In this document: positions 1 to 8,323 of the stretch, piece after piece
Position numbering within the stretch: the first letter of the stretch is position 1
Layout of the letters: the number at the start of each line of letters is the position of its first letter
DNA from: Phycisphaerae bacterium
Lineage (GTDB): Bacteria; Planctomycetota; Phycisphaerae; UBA1845
DNA length: 44,628 nt
NCBI GenBank assembly: GCA_030429365.1
Contig: JAUIEW010000008.1
Location: 1 to 44,628 of the forward strand
Reading direction: 5' to 3'
Made by a program: the position numbers and the translations under genes
The notes under the pieces: model-generated
Told to the model about the DNA's origin: nothing
The model's database searches: none
The model's input: only the letters and a program-made list of their open reading frames with translations

Positions 1-673
1 CCAGATTCACGTTGGCGATCACAGTGAAGTTCGACCCACCGCCGTCGTCGATGCCGATGGCGGTCCGGTCTTCATCAGCAACAACGTGATCATCGACGTG
101 CACACCTACATTGAAGGTCCGGCCTACATCGGGCCGGGCAGCCATGTGAAACCGCACACCGCCATCCGCTCCGGCACCACGCTGGGCCCCATGTGCAAGG
201 TGGCTGGCGAAATCAGCGCTTCGATTTTCTGTGGCTACGGCAACAAGGGACACCATGGCTTCATTGGCGATGCGTATATCGGTAGTTGGGTGAATCTCGG
301 AGCCGGAACGACCAATTCAAACCTGAAGAACACCTATGGCGATGTTAAGGTCCAATTGGGCCCGCGGCAGGTGAGCAGTGGTTTGCGGTTTCTCGGTTCG
401 ACAATTGGCGATTTTGCGCGGCTGGGTATCGGTCAGCTTCTGCCAACCGGCGCAGTGGTCGGGATGGGGGCGATGATCGCGACCGGAACGCTGGCGCCGA
501 AATTCATGCCGTCCTTTGGTTGGAAGACAGCTAGCGGTCATGCGGAAGCCGATTTGGAAAAGACCCTGCACACAGCCAAGGTGATGATGTCGCGGCGCAA
601 TGCCGACATGTCCGAGCCGGAAGAGGTTCTGTTTCGAAGCATCGTGCAGCGTTCGAAGGAATTCGGCGTTTAG
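1..673 (+). CDS. GlmU-like sugar-phosphate acyltransferase domain (5' partial)
   Basis: The frame is open from base 2, so the gene starts upstream of the window; the GTG at 86 is internal. The visible part is a left-handed beta-helix of hexapeptide repeats (IIDVHTYIEGPAYIGPGSHV, then GTTLGPMCKV, FIGDAYIGSWVNLGAGTTNS), as in the acetyltransferase half of GlmU. The NLGAGTTNSNLKNTYGDVKV stretch resembles the alternative bacterial GlmU family (TIGR03991 type), whose N-terminal half is a nucleotidyltransferase; that half would lie outside the window. By family, the enzyme would make UDP-GlcNAc for peptidoglycan or glycolipids in the cytoplasm. The last 60 residues are a helical tail. It converges on the next gene with a 4-base gap. 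Family call is firm; exact substrate is inferred. Confidence 0.85.
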   Translation, partial: QIHVGDHSEVRPTAVVDADGGPVFISNNVIIDVHTYIEGPAYIGPGSHVKPHTAIRSGTTLGPMCKVAGEISASIFCGYGNKGHHGFIGDAYIGSWVNLGAGTTNSNLKNTYGDVKVQLGPRQVSSGLRFLGSTIGDFARLGIGQLLPTGAVVGMGAMIATGTLAPKFMPSFGWKTASGHAEADLEKTLHTAKVMMSRRNADMSEPEEVLFRSIVQRSKEFGV

Positions 674-677
674 TCGG

Positions 678-1319
678 TTAATCCAGTTGTTCGCCAAGCG
701 CATCAAAGTCGTCAGGCGTATCGACATCGATTTGCGTGGTTTCGGATTCGATATTGACGCGATGCACCCGGGCGGCTTGCTTTTCTAAGATTCCCTGCAA
801 ACCAACGTCGTGCAACGTCTTCACTTCGTCGAGCATGCCGAACGGCACCACGATCGGATGACCGTCCTTGCCATCACGCGACGCGACCACAATGTCGCCC
901 GCGTGAAGTCGGTATTCACTCGCGCACGATTGTATCAATTCTTCTGACATCGCCGGCATGTCCCCCGGGCAGACCATAAACGCATCCGAATCGCCCGGCG
1001 TAAACTGCTTGGTCAAACGATCGAGACCCAGCAGGATGGAATCGAGCATTTCGGCGCGGGGATTGGTCAGAATTGTAGTTAGGAATCGCGGGTCCTCAGA
1101 AAGCTCCAATGCGTCTTCGATGTCGCGGTTGGTTACCACCATGAGTCCGTCGGTGCCGGCGCCGAGAATCGTTTCGATGATCGTTTCCAGAATCGTCGAA
1201 TCGCCGAACTCCAGGAGCTGTTTGGGCGTTCCCATGCGCCTGGATTTGCCGGCGGCTGGTATGACGTTGAAAACGCGCGGGGTGTTTGGGTCGTCGCGAA
1301 GTTCGTCGGATGAAGTCAT
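678..1319 (-). CDS. mocA: MocA/MobA-like molybdenum cofactor nucleotidyltransferase
   Basis: The 213-residue protein has the nucleotidyltransferase signature PAAGKSRRMGTPKQLL at about residues 21-36 and a metal-binding Asp in VCPGDMPAM near the middle, both typical of the MobA-like NTP transferase fold (GT-A). MocA enzymes add CMP to molybdopterin to make the cytosine dinucleotide cofactor used by xanthine-dehydrogenase-type enzymes. The gene starts 7 bases after the stop of the xdhC-like gene, so the two are probably one operon. That pairing favours MocA over MobA. No molybdenum hydroxylase gene is present in the window, so the client enzyme must lie elsewhere. A related nucleotidyltransferase with another substrate cannot be excluded. 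Confidence 0.82.
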   Translation of the reverse strand: MTSSDELRDDPNTPRVFNVIPAAGKSRRMGTPKQLLEFGDSTILETIIETILGAGTDGLMVVTNRDIEDALELSEDPRFLTTILTNPRAEMLDSILLGLDRLTKQFTPGDSDAFMVCPGDMPAMSEELIQSCASEYRLHAGDIVVASRDGKDGHPIVVPFGMLDEVKTLHDVGLQGILEKQAARVHRVNIESETTQIDVDTPDDFDALGEQLD

Positions 1320-1326
1320 GGTGAGG

Positions 1327-2271
1327 TCAGCTTTCTACGGTGACGGGGCCTTCCACCAGGCGTCGCGTGTTTTCGCGGCGGACGGAAATCAATTCTGCGA
1401 TGATGCTGATGGCGATTTCAGGCACGGTGACGGAGTTGATCTTGATGCCGATCGGCGCGTGCACGCGGTCGAACAATCTCGGGTCGATGCCGGCGGCTGA
1501 CAGGTCGTCGTAAATGAGTTTGATCTTGCGACGACTTCCGATCATACCGATGTAGCGGGCGTCGGATTCGATGACAGCGGCCAGCGCCTGTTCGTCGTGG
1601 TTGTGCCCTCGGGTAACGACGACGACGTACGAGTCCTTGTCGATCCTATGATTGCGAAGCGATTGTTCGATGTCGCCGACGATGATGTGGATCGGCGGCG
1701 GAAGGCGTTTTTCGTTGGCACAATCGCAACGATCGTCGATGACGGTGACGTCGAATTCAAGATCGACCGCCAGCTTCGCGAGTTCCACACCGACGTGGCC
1801 CGCACCGGCAATGACGAGTTTCGGCTCGGCTTCGATGAGGATTTTGTATTCGCACAGTGCGCCGTCGTGCATCGCCCGCATGGTGACAAACGCGTGATCG
1901 CCGGCATCGATCGCGTCGAGGATGCTGGCGAACTGGCGGCTGTCGTCTTGCGAAAGAATTGGCGAAGCGATGACATCCATCCCGCCGCCGCAGATCAGGC
2001 CATCATCCCAGCCGTAATCGTGATTGAGTTGAAAGCTGAGCAGGCCCGACTCGCCCTTATTGAGCAGTTCGAACGCCCGCTTGCGCACCTCGGCTTCGAC
2101 GCATCCGCCGCCAAGCGTACCGACTGTGTGCATTGCCTCGTCGATGAGCAAGAGTGCACCGGGCGATTGCGGTGTGGAACCGCTAGTCTTAACCACGGCG
2201 CAGAGCATGGTCCGTTTGCCCGACTTGGTGTCGGTGAGGATTTTTTCGAACAGTGGTCGATGCAGAATCAA
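1327..2271 (-). CDS. xdhC: XdhC family molybdenum-enzyme maturation factor
   Basis: The 314-residue protein has both XdhC parts: the N-terminal XdhC/CoxI segment (VVKTSGSTPQSPGALLLID, then GTLGGGCVEAEV, residues about 26-62) and a C-terminal Rossmann segment with IAGAGHVGVELAKL (about 154-167), RGHNHDEQAL and YIGMIGSRRK. XdhC proteins bind the molybdenum cofactor, promote its sulfuration and help insert it into xanthine-dehydrogenase-like enzymes. The start is a TTG at 2271, chosen because a GGGAG ribosome site lies 7 bases upstream and because family members carry about 20 residues before the VVKTSGS motif. The mocA-like gene follows directly. It is divergent from the thymidine kinase gene across about 170 bases with no obvious promoter match. 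Confidence 0.92.
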   Translation of the reverse strand: MILHRPLFEKILTDTKSGKRTMLCAVVKTSGSTPQSPGALLLIDEAMHTVGTLGGGCVEAEVRKRAFELLNKGESGLLSFQLNHDYGWDDGLICGGGMDVIASPILSQDDSRQFASILDAIDAGDHAFVTMRAMHDGALCEYKILIEAEPKLVIAGAGHVGVELAKLAVDLEFDVTVIDDRCDCANEKRLPPPIHIIVGDIEQSLRNHRIDKDSYVVVVTRGHNHDEQALAAVIESDARYIGMIGSRRKIKLIYDDLSAAGIDPRLFDRVHAPIGIKINSVTVPEIAISIIAELISVRRENTRRLVEGPVTVES

Positions 2272-2443
2272 ATGACAGCTCCCGACATTTGCATGTCAAT
2301 TTGCGCAAGTCTCATCTTGGTCGTTCGCAACAGTGTATCGTATTCGGATGGGTGCCGAATAAGCAAACGTCTTCTCGTTGGCGGTGGGGCGAATGCAACG
2401 TTAGCATGTCCGAAGGTAATCATTGGTATCTGCGACGAATCCC

Positions 2444-3028
2444 ATGGCCAACCCAGCAAATCGATCAGGCGAATCGGTCGGACGGATCGAATTGATCTGC
2501 GGTCCGATGTTTTCGGGCAAGTCGACTGCATTGATTCGCAAGCTGTCAGCCGCTGCGGACGGCGGCGCGACGGTGATCGCATGCAAGCCGGCGCGGGACA
2601 CGCGGTATGCGACTGATCGCATCGTGACCCACGACGGTGCGGGCATTACCGCGTGCGAGATCACGGGAGCCGATGATCTGCGGGAGCGGGTTCGCGATGC
2701 GGCTGTGGTGGGAATCGACGAGTTTCATTTTTTTGACATGCCGGTTGTCGAAGCGTGTACCGCGCTTGCGGGCGAAGGCAAACGCGTGATTTGCGCGGGT
2801 GTCGATCTGGACCATCGCGGCGAGATGTTTGACGTGATGGAAGCCGTTTCGAATAAGGCAGCCGATGTCGAGCGATTGACGGCGACGTGCGCGGTCTGCG
2901 GGGCGGTGGCGACATTTACGCAGCGGCTGATCGAAAGCGACGCGCGGATTGTCGTTGGTGGGGCAGGTGATTATGAACCGCGCTGCGAAAACTGCTTTGA
3001 TTGCGGCAAGGCCAAGGGTGCGAGGTGA
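2444..3028 (+). CDS. tdk: Thymidine kinase
   Basis: The protein has the type II thymidine kinase layout: P-loop GPMFSGKST at residues 20-28, the DEFHFFDMP segment that holds the Walker B and catalytic carboxylates, the ICAGVDLDHRGEMF lasso-side region, and four zinc-ribbon cysteines (CAVCG and CENCFDC). Thymidine kinase phosphorylates thymidine to dTMP in the cytoplasm. I chose ATG 2444; a TTG at 2423 in the same frame would add seven residues that homologues do not need. The nucleoside transporter gene begins 2 bases after the stop, which indicates co-translation and a shared role in nucleoside salvage. Confidence 0.95.
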   Translation: MANPANRSGESVGRIELICGPMFSGKSTALIRKLSAAADGGATVIACKPARDTRYATDRIVTHDGAGITACEITGADDLRERVRDAAVVGIDEFHFFDMPVVEACTALAGEGKRVICAGVDLDHRGEMFDVMEAVSNKAADVERLTATCAVCGAVATFTQRLIESDARIVVGGAGDYEPRCENCFDCGKAKGAR

Positions 3029-3030
3029 AC

Positions 3031-4314
3031 ATGGAATTGCATTTCGGCGGCATCATCGGGTTGATCGTGTTGCTTGGCATCGGTTTCGCGCTGTCGAGCG
3101 ATCACAAACGCGTTCCCTGGCGCATCGTGATCGGTGGTATCGCCCTTCAATTCCTGTTGGTGGTGTTGTTCTTGAAAGTCCCAGCCACCACCGTCGTGTT
3201 TGAAAAGATCGCAGCCGTCGCGACGCGTATTTTGAAGTTCTCTGACGCCGGCGCGGAGTACATATTCGGCCAGGAATTGTTCACCAACAAAGCCGTCGGG
3301 TTCGTCTTCGCGATCCATGTGCTACCGACAATCATCTTCTTCGCGTCGTTCATGTCGATTCTTTATCACATCGGTTTGATGCAGCGACTCGTGCAGGCGA
3401 TGGCCTGGGTGATGAATCGCGCCATGGGCGTCAGCGGCGCCGAGTCGCTGGCGATGGCTGCCAATGTTTTCGTGGGGCAGACCGAAGCGCCGCTGGTGGT
3501 GCGGCCTTACGTTTCATCGATGACGCGGTCGGAACTGATGACGCTGATGACGGGCGGATTCGCAACGATTGCGGGCGGTGTGTTTGCGGCCTACGTGTCG
3601 ATGCTGGGCGGCGACGATGATGCGAGCAAGCAGGAGTTTGCCAGGCATTTGTTGATGGCCTCGGTGATGTCCGCACCGGCAGCCTTTGTGATGGCCAAGC
3701 TGATGATTCCGGAGTCCGAAGTTTCCAAGTCAACCGGTGATGTGGCTCAGAATTTCGAGCGCAACACGATCAATCTCCTCGACGCGGCGACGACGGGGGC
3801 GAGCGATGGATTGCGGTTGGCCGCCAACGTCGGGGCAATGCTCTTGGCGCTGATTGCGCTGGTCAGCGGCGTGGATTTTGTCCTCGGTTGGTTCGGTGAA
3901 CTGTCTGCAATCAAGCCGATGGTGGCAGGATGCGGCATGGATTCGCTAAGCCTCAAGAGCATTCTTGGTCTGATTTTCTCGCCGCTCGCATGGACCATGG
4001 GCGTGGCTGGCGAAGACGTCCGCGCCGTGGGTAGTCTGCTGGGCGAGAAAATCGTACTTACGGAATTCATCGCCTACGACTCGCTCGGCGCGAATCTCCA
4101 TTCGGAAAATCCGATGCAAGAGCGCAGCAGCATCATCGCGACGTACGCCCTCTGCGGTTTCGCCAACTTCGGCAGCATCGCCATTCAACTCGGCGGGATC
4201 GGCGGTATCGCACCCGATCGACGCAAGGACCTCGCCAAGCTGGGTTTGAAAGCAATGATCGGCGGCGCGATGGCCAGCTTCATGACTGCCACCATTGCTG
4301 GCATCGTTTTGTAG
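3031..4314 (+). CDS. Concentrative nucleoside transporter (CNT/NupC family)
   Basis: This 427-residue, highly hydrophobic protein has the CNT family hallmarks in order: an N-terminal gating-region helix, GQTEAPLVVRPY in the middle, MTGGFATIAGGVFAAYVSML, and EFIAYDSLG toward the C-terminus. CNT proteins import nucleosides with sodium or protons across the inner membrane. ATG 3031 was chosen because a GAGGTG ribosome site lies just upstream, inside the end of tdk; the open frame back to TTG 3001 has no such support. With thymidine kinase immediately upstream it forms a two-gene uptake-and-phosphorylation module. The coupling ion and nucleoside preference cannot be read from the sequence with confidence. 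Confidence 0.93.
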   Translation: MELHFGGIIGLIVLLGIGFALSSDHKRVPWRIVIGGIALQFLLVVLFLKVPATTVVFEKIAAVATRILKFSDAGAEYIFGQELFTNKAVGFVFAIHVLPTIIFFASFMSILYHIGLMQRLVQAMAWVMNRAMGVSGAESLAMAANVFVGQTEAPLVVRPYVSSMTRSELMTLMTGGFATIAGGVFAAYVSMLGGDDDASKQEFARHLLMASVMSAPAAFVMAKLMIPESEVSKSTGDVAQNFERNTINLLDAATTGASDGLRLAANVGAMLLALIALVSGVDFVLGWFGELSAIKPMVAGCGMDSLSLKSILGLIFSPLAWTMGVAGEDVRAVGSLLGEKIVLTEFIAYDSLGANLHSENPMQERSSIIATYALCGFANFGSIAIQLGGIGGIAPDRRKDLAKLGLKAMIGGAMASFMTATIAGIVL

Positions 4315-4343
4315 CGCACTTCCTTTGATTCAAACGCCCATGG

Positions 4344-4454
4344 CTATTCGGCGTCCGGCGGCGGCAGCACCACGAACTGCGCGAACACATACAGGTCCTC
4401 GGTTGGTTTCGGATTGTCGGTCAGGTTCGGGAAACTAGACAGGTGCGCGGTCAC
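4344..4454 (-). other. Short open frame downstream of the Nif3-like gene, possible gene remnant
   Basis: On the minus strand a frame is open from 4535 down to a TAG at 4344. Its last part reads like natural protein (LSSFPNLTDN, then KPTEDLYVFAQF and a PPPDAE end). The only usable start is a GTG at 4454, which would give 36 residues, with no clear ribosome site. The frame overlaps the end of the Nif3-like gene in another register. It may be the 3' remnant of a lost gene, a very small protein, or chance. I see no other content in the 160 bases between the transporter and the Nif3-like gene. Confidence 0.2.
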
Positions 4455-4476
4455 GACGCTGACGATTCCATTCGAC

Positions 4477-5607
4477 CTAAACGGGCTGAAACGGCTCGCA
4501 ATCGGATCGGCTGACCTTGTACGAAATGCCCGACGTCAACGTGGCAAGCCGCTTGGCGAGATGCTGCAGCGTTGGGCGTTCGCTGCTCCAGTGGCCCAGA
4601 GCGATGGCATTGCACGGTTGGCGGCGGATGGTCAGGGCGTCGTGGTGGCGGATTTCACCGGTGATGATGACGTCGGTCTTGCCGAGCGGAATTGAAAACG
4701 GCAGCGAGCCCGCGGCTCCCACGACGATGACAGCGCGGGTTACTTTCTGCTTGGCGCTTCCGACGATGTGCGTGCTCGGTGCACCGGTTGCTTGCTTGAG
4801 TTTGCGGGCGAGGGTTTCGAGGGCGACCGGGCGGGGCAGTTGACCGACGCGTCCGATACCGCGCTCCATATGCGCCTGCGTGGGATACACGTCATACGCC
4901 ACTTCCTCATACGGGTGGGCTGCACACATCGCTGCGGTGACTTGCGGTACGCGACTCTGCGGGCAGACGACTTCCAATCGAACTTCGTCGACGTGTTCGA
5001 GTCGACCGCGTTTGCCCGTCGACGGGTTTGTACTGTCGGTGCCGAAGAACGTCCCTTGTCCGCTGATGCGATAGCTGCATTGCTCGTAGTCACCGATGCG
5101 GCCCGCGCCTTGTTTGAACATGGCGCTCGCGACGGATTCGACGTCTTTCGCAGGAACGAACGTGACGATCTTGCAGTCAGCCGCACCGCGCGGTGTGTAT
5201 TCAAGCGGATCGGTTTCGGTGATGCCGCAAAGGTTGGCGATGACGTCGTTGGTCCCGCCGTCAGCAGCATCGAGCGCGGTGTGTGTGCTGTAGACGGCGA
5301 TGCCGTTGGCGATGCAGCGAAAGATCGCCGCTTCCGGTCCGCCGGATTGTGCGGTCAATCGACTAACCGGTTTGAAGATCGGCGGGTGGTAGGCCATCAA
5401 GAAATTAGCGCCGGCTTTGATCGCTTCGGTTGCGACTTCGGGCGTCAGGTCGATGCAGAGCAGCGCCTTGGAAACCGGCGCGTCGGCATCGCCAGCCAGC
5501 AGTCCGATGTTGTCCCACTTTTGCGCGAGTCGGCGCGGTGCGATGGATTCGAGGGCGCTGCAAACTTCCGAGACGGTTGACGGGTGTTTCGTGATCGACT
5601 TGGCCAT
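4477..5607 (-). CDS. Nif3-like dinuclear metal-centre protein (DUF34 family)
   Basis: The 376-residue protein has the Nif3/YbgI ligand motifs split between the two ends: WDNIGLLAGD and MAYHPPIFK at the N-terminus, YSTHTALDAADGGTNDVIA around residue 110, and IALGHWSSERP near the C-terminus. Between them lies the inserted CutA-like domain of YqfO-type members (CKIVTFVPAKDVESVASAMF to HPYEEVAYDVYP). The length suits this longer subtype. Members form toroidal hexamers and bind two metals per subunit; suggested roles include metal insertion and hydrolysis, none settled. The gene follows pabC by 23 bases on the same strand and is probably the last gene of the pabBC operon. Confidence 0.9.
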   Translation of the reverse strand: MAKSITKHPSTVSEVCSALESIAPRRLAQKWDNIGLLAGDADAPVSKALLCIDLTPEVATEAIKAGANFLMAYHPPIFKPVSRLTAQSGGPEAAIFRCIANGIAVYSTHTALDAADGGTNDVIANLCGITETDPLEYTPRGAADCKIVTFVPAKDVESVASAMFKQGAGRIGDYEQCSYRISGQGTFFGTDSTNPSTGKRGRLEHVDEVRLEVVCPQSRVPQVTAAMCAAHPYEEVAYDVYPTQAHMERGIGRVGQLPRPVALETLARKLKQATGAPSTHIVGSAKQKVTRAVIVVGAAGSLPFSIPLGKTDVIITGEIRHHDALTIRRQPCNAIALGHWSSERPTLQHLAKRLATLTSGISYKVSRSDCEPFQPV

Positions 5608-5630
5608 GGTGTGGTTCTATCCCTGTGATT

Positions 5631-6503
5631 CTATCCTTGCGCTTTGCATTCCTGGTCGACGAGTTCGATGTAGAGTTGGCGCAATCGTGCCGTCATCGGT
5701 CCGGGCTTGCCTTCAGCGATGTCGGTTTTCTCGACCGAACATACCGGAACGACCTGCATGCTCGAATTGGTGATGAACACTTCGTCGGCGCCTAGAAGTT
5801 CGTTGATGTTCAGTGTCTTCTCGTGATGTTCGATGCCTTCACGCTCGGCGATTTCGAGCACGGCGCTTCGCGTGACGCTCGGCAGGACGGGCGTGTCGAG
5901 CGGCGGCGTTGCGATGGCGTTGTCTTTGACGACAAAGACGCTGCTGATGCACCCCTCTGCCAGGTAGTTTTGCGGTGTGAACCAGAACGCTTCGCCGCAG
6001 TTGAATTCGCGGGCTTTGCGAAGCGCGAGCAACCTCGGCAGGTAGTTGATCGTCTTGTGTCCGATCAACGGATCGGTCGTGGACTGCGTGTAGGTTGTGA
6101 TCATCACCTTCATCCCGTGGCGGAAAAGCTCCGGCGGATACGCGGGCAGGGATGAAGCGGTGACGCAGACGGTCAGTGCGGGTTTGTCGGACTCAACGTC
6201 CGATGGATGCATCGAACCGACGGTGACGGTCATTCGCAGGCGCGCGGTCTTGAGATCGTTTTCGGCGATGAGCTTGTCGAAGTCGTTGGCTTTCGGTAAG
6301 GACTCAAGCGTGATGGGCAGGCCCAGCGCTGTCGCCGAATTGATCATGCGATCGAGGTGCGGCTGTAAACGAAACACGTGCCCATGATCAGCTCGCATGG
6401 TTTCGAACAAACCGGCTCCGTGAAGGAAGCCGCCGTCGAAGATGCTGATCGTCGCGTCCGACGCTTTGATGAACTCGCCATTGAGAAAAACGATTGGGTC
6501 CAT
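5631..6503 (-). CDS. pabC: Aminodeoxychorismate lyase (class IV PLP enzyme)
   Basis: The 290-residue protein is a fold-type IV PLP enzyme: it begins with a LNGEFIKASDATISIFDGG strand pair, then GFLHGAGLFETMRA, the probable PLP lysine in GHKTINYLPRLLALRKA, and an AEGCISSVFVVKD segment. The fold is shared by branched-chain aminotransferases, D-amino-acid aminotransferases and 4-amino-4-deoxychorismate lyases. The start lies 2 bases after the pabB stop, which argues for the lyase: it releases pyruvate from aminodeoxychorismate to give p-aminobenzoate for folate. Substrate assignment rests on this context. Confidence 0.82.
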   Translation of the reverse strand: MDPIVFLNGEFIKASDATISIFDGGFLHGAGLFETMRADHGHVFRLQPHLDRMINSATALGLPITLESLPKANDFDKLIAENDLKTARLRMTVTVGSMHPSDVESDKPALTVCVTASSLPAYPPELFRHGMKVMITTYTQSTTDPLIGHKTINYLPRLLALRKAREFNCGEAFWFTPQNYLAEGCISSVFVVKDNAIATPPLDTPVLPSVTRSAVLEIAEREGIEHHEKTLNINELLGADEVFITNSSMQVVPVCSVEKTDIAEGKPGPMTARLRQLYIELVDQECKAQG

Positions 6504-6505
6504 GC

Positions 6506-7924
6506 TTACTGATTTCCGTTCGGGTTCAGATTGTTCTCGTGTAAGTCAAATTCGCCAATGCCCAGGGCGCGAAACATCCCCTTTGCCTTGGATAGCGATT
6601 CGTTGTACTCGTCTTCGGCGCGACTGTCGGCGGTGATGGCCCCACCGGCATACACGTGCACGCGGTCGCGTCGATGAATCATCGTGCGGATGGCGATGTT
6701 CATGTTCATCGAACCATCTGCGCCGATGAATCCGATCGCGCCGCAATACACTTCGCGCGGTGTCGGTTCCAGTTCGCGGATAATTTCCATCGCTCGAATC
6801 TTGGGGCAGCCGGTAATCGATCCACCGGGAAACATCGCCCGCAAGACATCGACGGCTGTCACGTTTTCGTTGATGCAACCAACAATCGTCGCGACCAGAT
6901 GATGCACGGTCGGATGCGTTTCGGCCTGCGCGGCATGGGTGACATCGATCGAACCGAATCGACACACGCGTCCCATGTCGTTACGCAGGAGATCGACGAT
7001 CATCGCCAACTCAGCGCGATCCTTCTCGCTGTTTTTCAATTCGTCGCGCATCGCGTCGTCGCTACCGATGCGCGGGCGCGTGCCTTTGATGGGGCGGGTG
7101 ACGATTGATCCATCGGGTGCCAGTTGCACGAACAATTCCGGTGACGCGCTGAGGATCGCTTGATCGTCGTAAGCGATAAACGCCGAGTAGTCGGCTGGGT
7201 TGACCCGCTGCAAACGCAGATAAAGATCGAGCGGATCGACGGCTGACTCGACGGTGAACCGCTGCGTGAGATTGACCTGATAGATGTCGCCGGCTCGGAT
7301 GTACTCGATCGCCCGCTCGACCTTGTCGAAGTATTCGCCTTTGGTCATGTTCGACCGGGCGGATGCGACGGTTTTTCGATCGCTGGTCTCACCCGGTTCG
7401 GTTGGCAGGTCAGCCGCCTGTGTTAGGCGACGCTTCCATAGGTCGATTCGCTCGCCTGCGGGCGTGGGGCTCTGCGGGAAATCGACGGCCATCACGGTCC
7501 ATCGGTCGGTCGCGTGATCGTAAATCGCGGCAGAGTCGTAAAGGCCGAAACGCATCGCCGACGCATCCGACAAAGCGATGCCCACGACGGCTTCTCCGGA
7601 CTCGTAGGGGATGAATCCGACCCATCCACCCACAAAGGGTAAACCGGGGTTCTCGATGCGCGGCAGAACCGAAGTCACCGCTGCCAAGACGGATAGCGCG
7701 TCGTCTTCGCCCGGGTCTATTGATTGAAGATGATGCCCAAGCTCGTCGATTGGGTTGGCGCCAACGATGCTGTAGCGGCCATAACCACCTGTGTTGCAAG
7801 AACTTTCGAGTGCGAACGACCCCGTCTCGCCCCGCAGCGACGCCAGTAGTTGAGCGACGGAGCAGCCGGTCTCGACGCTGCATGTCAGCGGTGGGCGGGT
7901 CGTGTTGGTCATGGTGCTGGTCAT
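6506..7924 (-). CDS. pabB: Aminodeoxychorismate synthase component I
   Basis: The C-terminal two thirds is a chorismate-binding domain: IRAGDIYQVNLTQRF, ADYSAFIAYDDQAILSASPE, RPIKGTRPR near residue 275, NSEKDRAELAMIVDLLRND, MFPGGSITGCPKIRAME and YCGAIGFIGADGSMNMNIAI. The lysine in PIKGTRPR is the catalytic lysine typical of PabB; anthranilate synthases have alanine there. It converts chorismate and ammonia to aminodeoxychorismate. ATG 7924 was chosen because the further open frame to 8068 is low-complexity and lacks family similarity; ATG 7912 is also possible. No PabA glutaminase gene is in the window, so ammonia supply must come from elsewhere. Confidence 0.92.
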   Translation of the reverse strand: MTSTMTNTTRPPLTCSVETGCSVAQLLASLRGETGSFALESSCNTGGYGRYSIVGANPIDELGHHLQSIDPGEDDALSVLAAVTSVLPRIENPGLPFVGGWVGFIPYESGEAVVGIALSDASAMRFGLYDSAAIYDHATDRWTVMAVDFPQSPTPAGERIDLWKRRLTQAADLPTEPGETSDRKTVASARSNMTKGEYFDKVERAIEYIRAGDIYQVNLTQRFTVESAVDPLDLYLRLQRVNPADYSAFIAYDDQAILSASPELFVQLAPDGSIVTRPIKGTRPRIGSDDAMRDELKNSEKDRAELAMIVDLLRNDMGRVCRFGSIDVTHAAQAETHPTVHHLVATIVGCINENVTAVDVLRAMFPGGSITGCPKIRAMEIIRELEPTPREVYCGAIGFIGADGSMNMNIAIRTMIHRRDRVHVYAGGAITADSRAEDEYNESLSKAKGMFRALGIGEFDLHENNLNPNGNQ

Positions 7925-8323
7925 CGGTGGGGAGTATAGCAAACACCAGCAAAGTCGGGAGATTACAGGCGATTGGCCAAATGCAATTTCACATCCTCCG
8001 CGGAACAAAACACAGGTTTGAATCGTCGAAGGGGTGGTGATCGCCATGCGGTTGCAGCTAGCCGACAAACGGTGCTTCGCAGTGTCACGCGAATGTCAAA
8101 GTGGGTTGAGTTGGTCATTGACACTGTGGCGTTGTGGGGATAGTTTTAGGCTGACGCAAGCGTTTTTTGGCCCTGCGGACTGGGATTGGCGCTGCCTCGG
8201 TTGGGTTACGTGGCAGGGCTTATCGAGACCGTGTGCCGGCGGTTGCGATTGGCTGACTTTGAACATGGTTCTCGGCTGGCCAACGATGGATCGATTCAGC
8301 AGATGCCCAAAGGATTGGATATC
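7925..8323. other. Intergenic region between pabB and the SH3-domain gene
   Basis: About 400 bases separate the divergent pabB and SH3-protein starts. The only element I can support is a sigma70-like promoter at 8118-8146 reading toward the SH3-protein gene, which would leave a leader of roughly 170 bases. Open frames that run through this stretch lack ribosome sites and family similarity. I see no riboswitch fold that I recognise and no clear promoter for pabB. Confidence 0.5.
8118..8146 (+). promoter_or_regulatory. Sigma70-like promoter for the SH3-domain gene
   Basis: A perfect -35 box TTGACA (8118-8123) is followed after 17 bases by TAGTTT (8141-8146). The match to the -35 consensus is complete, the -10 match is partial. 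It points at the SH3-protein gene whose ATG is 178 bases downstream. Confidence 0.5.

Noticed and set aside
1597-2616. Long plus-strand open frame of 339 codons
   Set aside because: It lies opposite xdhC, has Asp/Arg-rich composition typical of antisense frames in GC-rich DNA, and shows no family motif.
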